The notes: generated from the letters alone by a model not told the origin. A stretch of 64,000 bases of DNA from Pseudomonas gingeri (GCF_013386165.1 NZ_JACAOS010000022.1:103369-167368), one strand, 5' to 3'; shown: positions 53,555 through 62,936, numbered from the stretch's first letter. Numbers and translations: made by a program.

Positions 53555-54355
53555 ATGATGAAAAGGTTTCTGTCGATGCTGCTGTCGGGCATCGTTGTGT
53601 TTGCGCACGCCTGTGGGACGCAGGCGGGTGCCCTTGACGATGCGCTCAAGCGCGGCACGTTGAAAGTCGGGACCAATCCTACGTATATCCCCTTCGAAAT
53701 GACGAGTAAACGCGGCGAAATCATCGGCTTCGAGATCGATCTGTTGCGTGAAATGAGTCAGGCGCTGGGGGTCAGGCTGGAGCTGGTTTCCAGCCCTTAC
53801 GCCGAACTGCTCCCCGGTTTGCTGGCGAACAAGTTTGACCTGATCGCCAGTGGCATGACCCTGACCCAGGAGCGCAACCTGCGGCTCAATTTCAGCGATG
53901 CTTTTATCGTGGTCGGGCAGACGTTGCTGATTCCCCTGGCGCTCGGCAGCCAGGTGCAGGGTTTCGAAGACCTCAACCAGGCTGGCTATCGTATCGCCGC
54001 CAAGGCCGGGACCACGGGGGAAATTGTCGCCCGGAAAATGATGGGCGCGGCCCAGCTGAGCACCTATGCCAATGAGGAGGACGGTGTGCAGGCCGTGCTC
54101 GACGGCAAGGCCGACGCCTTTGTGCATGACGCGCCCTACAACCTGGTGGCGGTGAACAAGCTGGGCGATGGCAAGCTGTTGTGCCTGGACCAGCCGTTCA
54201 CCTATGAACCCCTGGCGTTCGGGGTGAAGAAGGGCGATCACGACAGTCTCAACTGGATCAATCACTTTCTTCACCAGATTGCCGAAGATGGCACCTATGA
54301 TCGCATCCATGACAAGTGGTTCAAGGCGAGCGACTGGCTGGCCGAGATCGATTGA
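53555..54355 (+). CDS. Orphan periplasmic amino-acid-binding protein (family 3 SBP)
   Basis: A 266-residue exported binding protein. The signal peptide MMKRFLSMLLSGIVVFAHACGTQAG has an internal Cys, but the spacing is not a convincing lipobox. The mature part has the family 3 pattern GTLKVGTNPTYIPFEM..GEIIGFEIDLLREM and FDLIASGMTLTQERNLRLNFSDAF. Two ATG codons (53555, 53558) follow the ribosome site GGGGAG; the second has better spacing (7 nt). No permease or ATPase gene is adjacent: a REPIN and a chemoreceptor gene follow instead. It may serve a transporter elsewhere or a receptor. Confidence 0.88.
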   Translation: MMKRFLSMLLSGIVVFAHACGTQAGALDDALKRGTLKVGTNPTYIPFEMTSKRGEIIGFEIDLLREMSQALGVRLELVSSPYAELLPGLLANKFDLIASGMTLTQERNLRLNFSDAFIVVGQTLLIPLALGSQVQGFEDLNQAGYRIAAKAGTTGEIVARKMMGAAQLSTYANEEDGVQAVLDGKADAFVHDAPYNLVAVNKLGDGKLLCLDQPFTYEPLAFGVKKGDHDSLNWINHFLHQIAEDGTYDRIHDKWFKASDWLAEID

Positions 54356-54387
54356 GTCCAGGCGCTATTTTACGCGCTCCACCAACC

Positions 54388-54471
54388 TGTAGGAGCCGGC
54401 TTGCCGGCGATAGCGGCCGATCAGGCGATGCAAGGCTTACTGGCCCCATCGCCGACAAGCCGGCTCCTACA
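54388..54471. repeat. REPIN-like inverted repeat
   Basis: TGTAGGAGCCGGCTTGCCGG faces GCCGACAAGCCGGCTCCTACA with about 40 nt between. It separates two convergent genes. Confidence 0.82.
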
Positions 54472-54497
54472 ATGGATTCGGGTAAGGGCTGGCGTCT

Positions 54498-56441
54498 TCA
54501 GACCTTGAACCGCTCCACCAGCCGCTGCAACTGCGCCCCCAGCTGGCTCAATTGCAGGCTGGCGGCGGCGGTCTCGTCGCAGGCGTTGGCAGTCTGTTTT
54601 GAGATGTCCCGTACATGCAGCACGCTGCGGCTGATCTGCTCGGCGACGACACTCTGTTCTTCGCCGGCAGCGGCAATCTGTTCGTTCATCCCGAGGATCT
54701 GCGACACGCTACGGCTGATGGCTTCCAGCTTGCCGCCGCTGTGGCGGCTCGACTCGACGCTGTGGCGGGTCAGCTTGCGGCTATTGTCGAGCATGCCCGC
54801 GACCTCCAGGGTCCCGCCCTGCAAGGCGGCAATCAGGTCCTTGATCTCCTGCGCCGAATCCTGGGTACGTTGCGCCAGGCAGCGGACCTCATCGGCGACC
54901 ACGGCAAAGCCGCTGCCGGCCTCGCCGGCCCTGGCCGCTTCGATGGCGGCATTCAGGGCCAGCAGGTTGGTTTGCTGGGACACCGACTTGATCACATCGA
55001 GCACGCTGCCGATCCGCTCGCTTTCACGCTGGAGCCCGTCCATGGCCTGGGAGCAGCGCTGCATGTGTTGCTCAAGCTGTTCGATCTGCTCGATGGCATC
55101 TGCCACGGCACTGTCGCCTTCGCGAGCCTGCTGGTCGGCCTGGGTCGCCGCCACGGAGGCGGTTTCGGCGTGACGGGCGACCTCAAGCACGCTGGCGGTC
55201 ATCTGTTTCATGGCGGCGGCCACTTGCTCGGTGACGGCGTACTGGCTGCTGACACTGGCGTCGGTCTGTTCGGTGCTGGTCGACAGGTGCTCGGCGGCGC
55301 TGGCCACCCGCGAAGCGCTGGTGCCGATGCCGCGAATCAGCTCCCGCAGACCCAGGGTCATGCCGCGCATGGCCTGCTGCAACTGACCCAGCTCGTCCTG
55401 TCGATCGACCGCCACATCGCGGCTCAGGTCGCCGGCGGCGATGTGGTTGGCCAGCTTCAGGCTGCGTGAGAGCGGGATCAGCAACTGGCGGCTGATCAAC
55501 CAGGCGGCCAGGGTGGCGATCAACCAGGCCAGCAGGGCTATTTTCGCCAGCATCCATTTCGCCGCCTGGGCCTGGCGGTCGCGGGCCTGGGTCTGGCTGC
55601 GACTGAGTTCCTCGTTACCGGCCAGCAGTCGGTTGCCCAAACCTTCCATCACGTTGTGGGCCGATTCGGTGAGCAGTTGTGCATCCTTGAACCGCTGCAG
55701 GGCCTCGTGATAATGACGCAGCTCCAGCAGCATGCGTTTGTGGTCGTCGGCCAGTGGCGCGGTCAGCGGTGTCACCTGGGTCTCAAGTTGCCCAAGCCGG
55801 TCGATCGCTTTCAGCGCCTGCTCTGAATAGGCTTGCAGAGAGTCGAACAGATAGGCCGGGGTCTGCACGCTGGCGTGGGCGTCGTTGACCCGTTGGTGCA
55901 ATTCTTCGACCCGTTTGAGCGGTGCCTGCCACTGCTGCTCATGGGGGCTTTTGCTCGCCTCGCGCAGTTGATGAGCGGCGAAGCGTGCCACGGCCTGTGT
56001 GGCCTGGAGCAGGGCGGCGCTCATCCGCTTGCGGGCGCGCTCGCGGTCGTGGAGGCTTTCATCGAGATCGTCGAGGGTGGTCTGGAAGGCTCGGGCCGCT
56101 TGCTGTTGGTCGCTGAGTATCTGCTGATCTCCCGGGTCCGTCAGGCGCGGCAGGAGTTTGGCCAGCAGTTTCTCGATGCTCGCCAGCTGGCGGTCGATCC
56201 GGGTATGACTCTGGGGATCGTTCAGCACCCGGAAGGCGATGCGGTCGGCACGCATGTCGCTGCTCAGGCGGCTGAGCCGGGCGATGTTCGAGAGGGTATG
56301 GGAGCGTTCGGTCATGGCACCCAGGGCGTGCCAACCGGTGAGGGTGACCGCCAGGGTCAAGAGCAGTACGAGGCCAAATCCCAGGGCCAGTTTGAAGCGA
56401 ATACTGCGGTCGCGCAGTGCGCGGGTCAGCCAACGGAACAT
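54498..56441 (-). CDS. Methyl-accepting chemotaxis protein with helical bimodular (HBM) sensor
   Basis: A 647-residue chemoreceptor. TM1 is about 18-38, the all-helical periplasmic region about 40-290 (length and helix-only composition fit the HBM class, e.g. McpS/McpK), TM2 about 297-318, then HAMP and a signalling domain with tip FAVVADEVRCLAQRTQDSAQ. HBM receptors in pseudomonads sense organic acids of the TCA cycle. The position next to rsmE matches that of the alpha-ketoglutarate receptor McpK of P. aeruginosa, so a C4-C5 organic acid ligand is plausible. AGGAG lies 7 nt before the ATG at 56441. Confidence 0.9.
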   Translation of the reverse strand: MFRWLTRALRDRSIRFKLALGFGLVLLLTLAVTLTGWHALGAMTERSHTLSNIARLSRLSSDMRADRIAFRVLNDPQSHTRIDRQLASIEKLLAKLLPRLTDPGDQQILSDQQQAARAFQTTLDDLDESLHDRERARKRMSAALLQATQAVARFAAHQLREASKSPHEQQWQAPLKRVEELHQRVNDAHASVQTPAYLFDSLQAYSEQALKAIDRLGQLETQVTPLTAPLADDHKRMLLELRHYHEALQRFKDAQLLTESAHNVMEGLGNRLLAGNEELSRSQTQARDRQAQAAKWMLAKIALLAWLIATLAAWLISRQLLIPLSRSLKLANHIAAGDLSRDVAVDRQDELGQLQQAMRGMTLGLRELIRGIGTSASRVASAAEHLSTSTEQTDASVSSQYAVTEQVAAAMKQMTASVLEVARHAETASVAATQADQQAREGDSAVADAIEQIEQLEQHMQRCSQAMDGLQRESERIGSVLDVIKSVSQQTNLLALNAAIEAARAGEAGSGFAVVADEVRCLAQRTQDSAQEIKDLIAALQGGTLEVAGMLDNSRKLTRHSVESSRHSGGKLEAISRSVSQILGMNEQIAAAGEEQSVVAEQISRSVLHVRDISKQTANACDETAAASLQLSQLGAQLQRLVERFKV

Positions 56442-56607
56442 GGTGAATCTCCTGCCAAACAAATGAGTCCATGGGCCTCACGCGCAGTGCGTGGGGCGAT
56501 GTCCTCTCATCGGCTGGATGGCGGGAGACGCGACCTGAAGGGTGTGTGGGAGAAGTCTCTTAAATCTGAAGGTTTTTACTTCCAAGGCTGAACGCCCTGT
56601 TGCCCCT

Positions 56608-56694
56608 TGTAGGAGCGAGCTTGCTCGCGATCCGCCAGCAGGCGGATGTTGTGCTGTCTGGGAGGACGTTATCGCGAGCAAGCTCGCTCCTACA
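56608..56694. repeat. REPIN-like inverted repeat
   Basis: TGTAGGAGCGAGCTTGCTCG faces CGAGCAAGCTCGCTCCTACA, perfect 20-bp arms. The centre contains CCGCCAGCAGGCGG, itself a small dyad. Confidence 0.85.
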
Positions 56695-56725
56695 AGGTGT
56701 CGTGGCAGGCGTAAAAAATGCTGGA

Positions 56726-57433
56726 TCAGAACAGCCGGGCGAGCAGGGCGGTCACGGCGGTTTCGACCCGCAGGATCCGCTCACCGAGCTGTACCGGTTG
56801 CAGCCCGGCCTTGCCCAGCAGGTCGATCTCGTAGGGAATCCAGCCACCTTCCGGGCCGATGGCTAGGGTCACCGGCTCATCCAGGCCGCGCGGGCAGGAC
56901 GGGTAGTCGCCGGGATGACCGACCAGACCGAGGGTGCCCGCGCTGATGGCCGGCAGACGGTCTTCGACGAAAGGCTTGAAGCGCTTCTCGATGATGATCT
57001 CCGGCAGCACGGTGTCGCGGGTCTGCTCCAGGCCGAGGATCAGCTGTTCGCGAATCGCCGCGGGCTCGAGGAAAGGTGTCTGCCAGAAGCTCTTTTCCAC
57101 CCGGTAGCTGTTGACCAGCACCACCTTGGGCACGCCGAGGGTGGCGACGGTCTGGAACACCCGCCGGAGCATTTTCGGGCGCGGCAGGGCGAGGATCAGG
57201 GTCAGTGGCAGTTTTGCCGGCGGTGCGCGATCCAGGCTGATCCGCAGCTCGGCTTCGCCGGCGTCCAGGCGCAGCACTTCGGCGTTGCCCATCAGGCCGC
57301 CGATACGCCCCACCCGCAGGCTGTCGCCCACTGCCACGCGATGGACTTCCTGCATATGGGTCAGGCGCCGATCGCGCAGCACCACGAGGTCGGCCGCAGT
57401 AAAGTCGGCCTCCTCCAGGAGCAGCAGGTTCAC
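56726..57433 (-). CDS. rsmE: 16S rRNA (uracil-1498-N3)-methyltransferase
   Basis: Methylates U1498 of 16S rRNA in the decoding region. The 235-residue protein has an N-terminal PUA-like domain (..DRRLTHMQEVHRVAVGDSLRVG) and a SPOUT domain with GPEGGWIPYEI and LGERILRVETAVTALL near the C-terminus. It overlaps tatC by 4 nt (ATGA), so it is the last gene of the hisI-hisE-tatABC-rsmE unit. Confidence 0.95.
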   Translation of the reverse strand: MNLLLLEEADFTAADLVVLRDRRLTHMQEVHRVAVGDSLRVGRIGGLMGNAEVLRLDAGEAELRISLDRAPPAKLPLTLILALPRPKMLRRVFQTVATLGVPKVVLVNSYRVEKSFWQTPFLEPAAIREQLILGLEQTRDTVLPEIIIEKRFKPFVEDRLPAISAGTLGLVGHPGDYPSCPRGLDEPVTLAIGPEGGWIPYEIDLLGKAGLQPVQLGERILRVETAVTALLARLF

Positions 57434-58215
57434 GTCAGCGGGGCTGGCGGCTGGGCGTCGTCGCGGTCGGCGGCTTCTTGATCACTGCGTTTGCGGACCA
57501 GGCCACCGAACAGGATGCCGATCTCGAACAGCAGCCACATCGGTACTGCCAGCAAGGTCTGGGAGAACACGTCTGGTGGGGTCAGGATCATGCCGACCAC
57601 GAAGCAGCCGATGACCACATAGGGACGGATCTTCTTCAGGTATTTGACGTCGACGATGCCGATCCACACCAGCAGCACCACGGCCACCGGGATCTCGAAG
57701 GCCACGCCGAAGGCGAAGAACAGCGTCATCACGAAGTCGAGGTAACTGGTGATATCGGTCATCATTTCCACGCCGGCGGGAGTCGCGGCGGCGAAGAACT
57801 TGAAGATCAGCGGGAACACCAGGAAGTAGGCGAAGGCCATGCCGGTGTAGAACAGCAGGATGCTCGACACCAGCAGCGGCACGGCGATGCGCTTTTCATG
57901 CTTGTACAGGCCCGGCGCGATAAAGCCCCAGATCTGGTGCAGGATCACCGGGATGGCAAGGAACAGCGAGACCATCATGGTCAGCTTGAGCGGCGTCAGG
58001 AACGGTGACGACACGTCGGTGGCGATCATCGTCGCACCCGCCGGCAGGTACTGGCGCAGCGGGATGGAGACGAAGGTGTAGATCTGCTGGGTGAAGGCAA
58101 ACAGCCCGGCGAAGATCAGGAAGATCGCCGCGACACAACGCAGCAGACGGGTGCGCAACTCGGTGAGGTGCGAAACCAGCGGCATGTGCTGGTCGTTTTC
58201 CGGAATATCGCTCAT
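57430..58215 (-). CDS. tatC: Sec-independent translocase subunit TatC
   Basis: The core receptor of the twin-arginine export pathway, recognising RR signal peptides. The 261-residue protein has six helices and the conserved HLTELRTRLLRC at the N-terminus plus FGVAFEIPVAVVLLVWIG and a Pro/Asp-containing loop (LTPPDVFSQ). It overlaps tatB and rsmE by 4 nt each. Confidence 0.97.
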   Translation of the reverse strand: MSDIPENDQHMPLVSHLTELRTRLLRCVAAIFLIFAGLFAFTQQIYTFVSIPLRQYLPAGATMIATDVSSPFLTPLKLTMMVSLFLAIPVILHQIWGFIAPGLYKHEKRIAVPLLVSSILLFYTGMAFAYFLVFPLIFKFFAAATPAGVEMMTDITSYLDFVMTLFFAFGVAFEIPVAVVLLVWIGIVDVKYLKKIRPYVVIGCFVVGMILTPPDVFSQTLLAVPMWLLFEIGILFGGLVRKRSDQEAADRDDAQPPAPLT

Positions 58216-58667
58216 GGGGCTCGCGGCGGCAATGTAGGGTCATGAGGCGCAGGCGTGCCACTGGGCGTCGCGCTTGCGGGTTCTGTCAGGTGCGGCGCGG
58301 GCTCCACGGCACCGAGTACTGGCACCGGCTCGGCGGCGCTCACCGGTGTCAGCGGGATTTGCGCTGCCATCGGTGGGGCGATCGACTGCTCCGCCACCGG
58401 CTCGGCCGGCGTGCTCGTGGCGATCGGCGAGAGGATCTTGCGAGCCTCCTGCTCCAGCGAGAGGATATGCTCGTTGTGCAGTTGCCGACGGATCTCGTCG
58501 GCGCCGATTTCGCGTTCCACTTCCTGCTTGATCGCGTTGAAGCTGCGCTTCAAACGTCCAACCCACAGGCCTGCCGTACGCGCGGCATGGGGCAGGCGCT
58601 CGGGGCCGAGCACCAACAGGGCCACCAGGCCCACGAGCAGCAGTTCACTGAAGCTGATACCGAACAT
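58212..58667 (-). CDS. tatB: Sec-independent translocase subunit TatB
   Basis: The 151-residue receptor-complex partner of TatC. It has one N-terminal helix with the TatB hallmark LVGLVALLVLGPERLPHAAR, an amphipathic helix, and a Pro/Ala/Glu-rich disordered tail typical of the family. The start lies 10 nt after the tatA stop; the stop overlaps tatC. Confidence 0.95.
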   Translation of the reverse strand: MFGISFSELLLVGLVALLVLGPERLPHAARTAGLWVGRLKRSFNAIKQEVEREIGADEIRRQLHNEHILSLEQEARKILSPIATSTPAEPVAEQSIAPPMAAQIPLTPVSAAEPVPVLGAVEPAPHLTEPASATPSGTPAPHDPTLPPRAP

Positions 58668-58677
58668 TAGTCAGTGC

Positions 58678-58956
58678 TCACGAGTTGTTGCGGGGCTCTT
58701 CTACTTTCTGTGCCTGCACGTCGATGGTGTGCGGCGTGTTTTGCTGCGCGGTGGCCTGTGGCTGTACCGGCGGGGCCGGTTGCACGACAGGAGGAACCAC
58801 CGGCTCGGCCGGCTTTTCGTCGTCGTTCATGGCCTTGCGAAAGCCCTTGATCGATTCGCCGACGTCGGTGCCCAGGTTCTTCAGTTTCTTGGTGCCGAAC
58901 ACCAGCACGACGACAACCAGGATGACGATCCAGTGTTTCCAGTCAAAAATGCCCAT
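58678..58956 (-). CDS. tatA: Sec-independent translocase subunit TatA
   Basis: The 92-residue pore-forming subunit. The short helix is followed by the FGTKKLKNLGTDVGESIKGF hinge and amphipathic helix (Phe20-Gly21). A Pro/Gln/Val-rich acidic tail (about 50-92) is longer than in E. coli relative to the core. It is 24 nt downstream of hisE and starts the tatABC unit. Confidence 0.95.
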   Translation of the reverse strand: MGIFDWKHWIVILVVVVLVFGTKKLKNLGTDVGESIKGFRKAMNDDEKPAEPVVPPVVQPAPPVQPQATAQQNTPHTIDVQAQKVEEPRNNS

Positions 58957-58980
58957 GGTGCTGCTCCTCTCGAAAGTTGA

Positions 58981-59313
58981 TTAGGCGGACGGGCGCGAGG
59001 CTTTCTCGTCGTGTCCGGACAGGCCGAAGCGACGATCCAGCTCGTCCAGCACGGCCTGCGGATGCTGCCCCAGTTGGGCGAGCATGACCATACTGTGGAA
59101 CCACAAATCGGCGGTTTCGTAGATGACGTCGCTGCAGTCGCCACTGATCGCGGCATCCTTTGCAGCAATAATAGTCTCGACTGACTCTTCGCCCACTTTT
59201 TCCAGAATCTTGTTCAAGCCCTTGTGATACAGGCTGGCGACGTACGAGCTGTCGGCGGCGGCGCCTTTGCGCTCTTCCAGCACCTGGGCCAGACGGGTCA
59301 GGGTGTCAGTCAT
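58981..59313 (-). CDS. hisE: Phosphoribosyl-ATP pyrophosphatase
   Basis: Second step of histidine biosynthesis: PR-ATP to PR-AMP plus pyrophosphate. The 110-residue protein has the MazG-like metal-binding pattern KVGEESVETIIAAKD and later ETADLWFHSMVML. It is separate from hisI, as is typical for pseudomonads (fused in enterobacteria), and 2 nt from it. Confidence 0.96.
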   Translation of the reverse strand: MTDTLTRLAQVLEERKGAAADSSYVASLYHKGLNKILEKVGEESVETIIAAKDAAISGDCSDVIYETADLWFHSMVMLAQLGQHPQAVLDELDRRFGLSGHDEKASRPSA

Positions 59314-59315
59314 GT

Positions 59316-59708
59316 TCAGTGTCCTGCTGCGTAGATGCTGTGCGGGTCCTTGAGGACCGGTTCGACGATCTTCCAGCCGCCGTTTTCATACACGCGGTAG
59401 AAGCAACTGTGGCGGCCGGTGTGGCAGGCGATGTCGCCGACCTGCTCGACCATCAGGATGATCACGTCGGCGTCGCAGTCCAGGCGCATTTCGTGCAGAT
59501 GCTGCACGTGGCCCGACTCTTCGCCCTTGCGCCAGAGTTTGCCGCGTGAACGCGACCAGTAGATGGCGCGGTTCTCGCTGGCGGTCAGTTGCAGCGCCTC
59601 GCGGTTCATCCAGGCCATCATCAGCACGCGCCCGGTCTTGTGATCCTGGGCAATGGCCGGCACCAGGCCGTCACTGTCCCATTTGATCTCGTCCAGCCAG
59701 TCTTTCAT
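59316..59708 (-). CDS. hisI: Phosphoribosyl-AMP cyclohydrolase
   Basis: Third step of histidine biosynthesis. The 130-residue protein starts MKDWLDEIKWDSDGLVPAIAQD (ATG at 59708, chosen over a longer open frame) and contains the zinc/magnesium-binding LDCDADVIILMVEQVGDIACHTGRHSCFYR region, with the Cys and Asp residues expected. It lies between ubiB (80 nt) and hisE (2 nt). Confidence 0.97.
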   Translation of the reverse strand: MKDWLDEIKWDSDGLVPAIAQDHKTGRVLMMAWMNREALQLTASENRAIYWSRSRGKLWRKGEESGHVQHLHEMRLDCDADVIILMVEQVGDIACHTGRHSCFYRVYENGGWKIVEPVLKDPHSIYAAGH

Positions 59709-59788
59709 CTTCGACTCCGACAACCGGACATAACCCGCGTGGTTCTGTCTCGGCGAATGAACAGTGTGCCAGCCCATGGCCTGACTGG

Positions 59789-61393
59789 CTATCGGCGCAC
59801 GATCAGATACAAGCCGATGATGACCATGAGGCCCGCCGGCCAGTGACCCAGGTCCTGCATCGGCCCACCGGCGGCCAGAAGCGCGCCGCTACCCAGGTGC
59901 ACGGAGCCGATCAGGCGCAGGAGCCAGTCGTCCTTGCTTTTGCTTTCTTTCGGCGCGGGCTGGCTGGCCTGGGGCTGGGCCATGCGCTCGAGCAGGTCGC
60001 GGGTCATCTGGGCCAGGTGCGGCAGTTGTTCGATCTGGCCATGCAGGTTGCCCAGCAGGGTTTTCGGGCTGACGCGCTCGCGCATCCAGCGTTCGAGGAA
60101 CGGCTGGGCGGTGCTCCACAGGTCCAGGTCGGGGTATAGCTGACGGCCCAGGCCTTCGATATTGAGCAGGGTTTTCTGCAACAGCACCAACTGCGGCTGG
60201 ACTTCCATATTGAAGCGCCGTGCGGTCTGGAACAGGCGCATCAAGACCTGGCCGAAGGAGATGTCCTTCAGCGGTTTTTCGAAGATCGGTTCGCACACGG
60301 TGCGGATCGCCGCCTCGAACTCATTGAGCTTGGTATGCGCCGGCACCCAGCCCGAGTCGATGTGCAGTTGGGCGACGCGGCGGTAGTCGCGCTTGAAGAA
60401 GGCGAACAGGTTGCGGGCCAGGTAGTCCTGGTCTTCCGGGGTCAGGCTGCCGACGATGCCGCAGTCGATGGCGATGTACTTCGGACTCCACGGGTTCACG
60501 GTGCTGACGAAGATGTTGCCGGGGTGCATGTCGGCATGGAAGAAACTGTCGCGGAACACTTGGGTGAAGAAAATCTCCACACCGCGTTCGGCAAGCATTT
60601 TCATGTCGGTGCGCTGGTCGGCCAGGGTCGCCAGGTCAGTGACCTGGATGCCGTAGATGCGCTCCATCACCAGCACCTTCGGCCGGCACCAGTCCCAGTA
60701 GACCTGGGGCACGTACATCATTTCCGAGCCTTCGAAGTTGCGTCGCAGCTGGCTGGCGTTGGCGGCTTCGCGCAACAGATCGAGTTCGTCGTAGATGGTC
60801 TTCTCGTAGTCGCTGACCACGTCCACCGGGTGCAGCAGGCGGGCGTCGGCCGAGACCCGCTCGGCGGCCCGGGCGAGCAGGAACAACCACGCCAGGTCCT
60901 GGGCGATGATCGGCTTGAGACCCGGGCGGATGACTTTCACCACCACTTCTTCGCCGCTCTTGAGTTGGGCGGCGTGGACCTGGGCCACCGAGGCCGAGGC
61001 CAGGGGCGCGATATCGAAGCGGCTGAAGACCTCGCTGATGCTCTTGCCCAGCTGTGATTCGATCAGCTTGACCGCGGTCTGCGAGTCGAACGGCGGCACG
61101 CGGTCCTGCAGCAGCATCAGCTCGTCGGCGATGTCTTCGGGGAGCAGGTCGCGGCGGGTCGAGAGGATCTGGCCGAATTTGATGAAGATCGGTCCCAGGT
61201 CCTGCAGGGCCAGGCGCAGGCGTGCGCCACGGCTCAGGTCCAGGGGCTTGCGCGGAAACCAGCGCCAGGGCAGGGCAAAGCGCAGCGCCAGGAGGAACCA
61301 GGGCAGGGGCAATTCGAACAGCAGGTCATCGAGACGGTAACGGATCACGACGCGCTGGATGCGCAACAGACGGCGGACGGCAAGCAGCTTCAT
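59789..61393 (-). CDS. ubiB: Ubiquinone biosynthesis kinase-like protein UbiB
   Basis: A 534-residue atypical kinase/ATPase of the ADCK/ABC1 family required for ubiquinone synthesis. The UbiB-specific KxGQ motif is seen as IFIKFGQILSTRRDLLP, the A-rich nucleotide loop as ASASVAQVHAA, and the metal-binding IDCGIVG replaces the DFG of protein kinases. Two C-terminal hydrophobic segments (about 495-530) anchor it in the membrane. It overlaps ubiJ by 4 nt. Confidence 0.96.
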   Translation of the reverse strand: MKLLAVRRLLRIQRVVIRYRLDDLLFELPLPWFLLALRFALPWRWFPRKPLDLSRGARLRLALQDLGPIFIKFGQILSTRRDLLPEDIADELMLLQDRVPPFDSQTAVKLIESQLGKSISEVFSRFDIAPLASASVAQVHAAQLKSGEEVVVKVIRPGLKPIIAQDLAWLFLLARAAERVSADARLLHPVDVVSDYEKTIYDELDLLREAANASQLRRNFEGSEMMYVPQVYWDWCRPKVLVMERIYGIQVTDLATLADQRTDMKMLAERGVEIFFTQVFRDSFFHADMHPGNIFVSTVNPWSPKYIAIDCGIVGSLTPEDQDYLARNLFAFFKRDYRRVAQLHIDSGWVPAHTKLNEFEAAIRTVCEPIFEKPLKDISFGQVLMRLFQTARRFNMEVQPQLVLLQKTLLNIEGLGRQLYPDLDLWSTAQPFLERWMRERVSPKTLLGNLHGQIEQLPHLAQMTRDLLERMAQPQASQPAPKESKSKDDWLLRLIGSVHLGSGALLAAGGPMQDLGHWPAGLMVIIGLYLIVRR

Positions 61394-62013
61394 GCGTTAT
61401 CGCTGGATTTGAGGGATCGGGAAAGGCGCTCGACACGCGCCTCGAGACGTTCCAGGTCGAGCTTGACCCGGTCCAGTTCGGCGAAGCGTGCTTCGGCCTC
61501 GTGGGTGCCGACCAGGGCGCGGGACTCTTCGCTGAGGTATTCGGCGAGGTTCTGCTTGAGGCTGGCAAAACCCTGCTTGTACCAGCCGGCGCGGCTGCGC
61601 AGGTGGCCGCTGAGCAGGGGCGTGGCAATCGGGCCGAGCCAGCGCGAGAGTTCGTACTCCCAGTCCAGCTCCAGGTCCTGGAGCACGCCGGCCAGGTCCA
61701 GCAGCACCGCGCTGTCGCCTTCCAGGTGCACCTCGGGGCCATGCAACACGGCGGTCTTGTCGCGGCTCAGGGCCAGGTTCAGCAGGCTCGCGGCCGGGGC
61801 GCGGAGGATGCAGTCGGCCTCGGCGGCCCAGTGCGCGGCCAGCAGCAGGCCTTCGTCGCTGGGCAGGATGAACAGCTTCAGGGCCGGGCTGGCGCAGTCG
61901 ACTTCGATGACTTTGCCGGTCAGGTGGCCCAGGCGGCTCAAGGCCGTGCTGTCGAGGCGCAACACACGGTTGAGGCCGTGTTCGACGCCGGCGAGAAGGC
62001 CGCTGAGGATCAT
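61390..62013 (-). CDS. ubiJ: Ubiquinone biosynthesis accessory factor UbiJ
   Basis: A 207-residue protein with an N-terminal SCP2-type lipid-binding domain (about 15-115) and a C-terminal coiled coil (about 165-200, EARFAELDRVKLDLERLEARV). UbiJ forms the scaffold of the soluble ubiquinone-synthesis complex with UbiK. It overlaps ubiE by 1 nt (TGATG) and ubiB by 4 nt, the strictly conserved ubiE-ubiJ-ubiB order. Confidence 0.94.
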   Translation of the reverse strand: MILSGLLAGVEHGLNRVLRLDSTALSRLGHLTGKVIEVDCASPALKLFILPSDEGLLLAAHWAAEADCILRAPAASLLNLALSRDKTAVLHGPEVHLEGDSAVLLDLAGVLQDLELDWEYELSRWLGPIATPLLSGHLRSRAGWYKQGFASLKQNLAEYLSEESRALVGTHEAEARFAELDRVKLDLERLEARVERLSRSLKSSDNA

Positions 62014-62783
62014 CAGGGCTTGATGCCGCGATGCAGGGCGACGATGCCCGAGGTCATGTTGTGGTAGGTCACGCGGTCGAAACCGGCGTCCACCATCATC
62101 GACTTCAGGGTTTCCTGATTCGGGTGCATGCGGATCGATTCGGCCAGGTAGCGATAGCTTTCCGAGTCATTGGTGATCAGCTTGCCGGCCAGGGGCATGA
62201 AGGCGAACGAGTAGGCGTCGTAGATCTTCGACATCAGTGCGTTGGTCGGCTTGGAGAACTCCAGCACCAGCAGGCGACCGCCGGGTTTGAGGACCCGGAG
62301 CATGGAGCGCAGGGCGTCTTCCTTGTGGGTCACGTTGCGCAGGCCGAAGGCGATGGTCACGCAGTCGAAATGGTTGTCCGGGAACGGCAGTTTTTCCGCG
62401 TCGGCCTGGACGAACTCGACGTTGCCGGCCACGCCCAGGTCGAGCAGGCGATCACGGCCGACCTTGAGCATGGAGGCGTTGATGTCCGCCAGCACCACCT
62501 GACCGGTAGGGCCGACCAGGTGCGAGAACTTGCGCGCCAGGTCGCCGGTGCCGCCGGCGATATCCAGCACCCGGTTGCCCGTGCGCACGCCGGACAGTTC
62601 GATGGTGAAGCGCTTCCAGAGGCGATGCATGCCAGCGGACAGCACGTCGTTCATCAGGTCGTACTTGGCGGCCACGGAGTGGAACACCTCGGCGACCTTT
62701 TCCGCCTTTTGGCTTTCCGGTACGTTCTTGAAGCCGAAGTGCGTGGTGGGTTCGGCATCGCTGCCTTTGCGCTGATCAGTCAT
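62013..62783 (-). CDS. ubiE: Ubiquinone/menaquinone C-methyltransferase UbiE
   Basis: S-adenosylmethionine-dependent C-methylation in ubiquinone synthesis. The 256-residue protein has the family start after a polar N-terminus (THFGFKNVPESQKAEKVAEV), motif I VLDIAGGTGDLARKF and the family signature AFGLRNVTHKEDAL. The ATG at 62783 was selected; the open frame further upstream (to 63101) contains the start of the divergent plus-strand gene. Confidence 0.97.
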   Translation of the reverse strand: MTDQRKGSDAEPTTHFGFKNVPESQKAEKVAEVFHSVAAKYDLMNDVLSAGMHRLWKRFTIELSGVRTGNRVLDIAGGTGDLARKFSHLVGPTGQVVLADINASMLKVGRDRLLDLGVAGNVEFVQADAEKLPFPDNHFDCVTIAFGLRNVTHKEDALRSMLRVLKPGGRLLVLEFSKPTNALMSKIYDAYSFAFMPLAGKLITNDSESYRYLAESIRMHPNQETLKSMMVDAGFDRVTYHNMTSGIVALHRGIKP

Positions 62784-62936
62784 GTCGCTGTCACCAGAAG
62801 AGAATGCGGGCATTCTAATCCCGGTGGCCGGCTTTGTCTTGGCAAGGGTGCATGTAAGATAGGCAACCGCCGGGACGTTTTGACGCAGCAGGGTCAGGAT
62901 GCTCCGGGCAAGTCCCGATAGAGCAGGAGTCATTCG

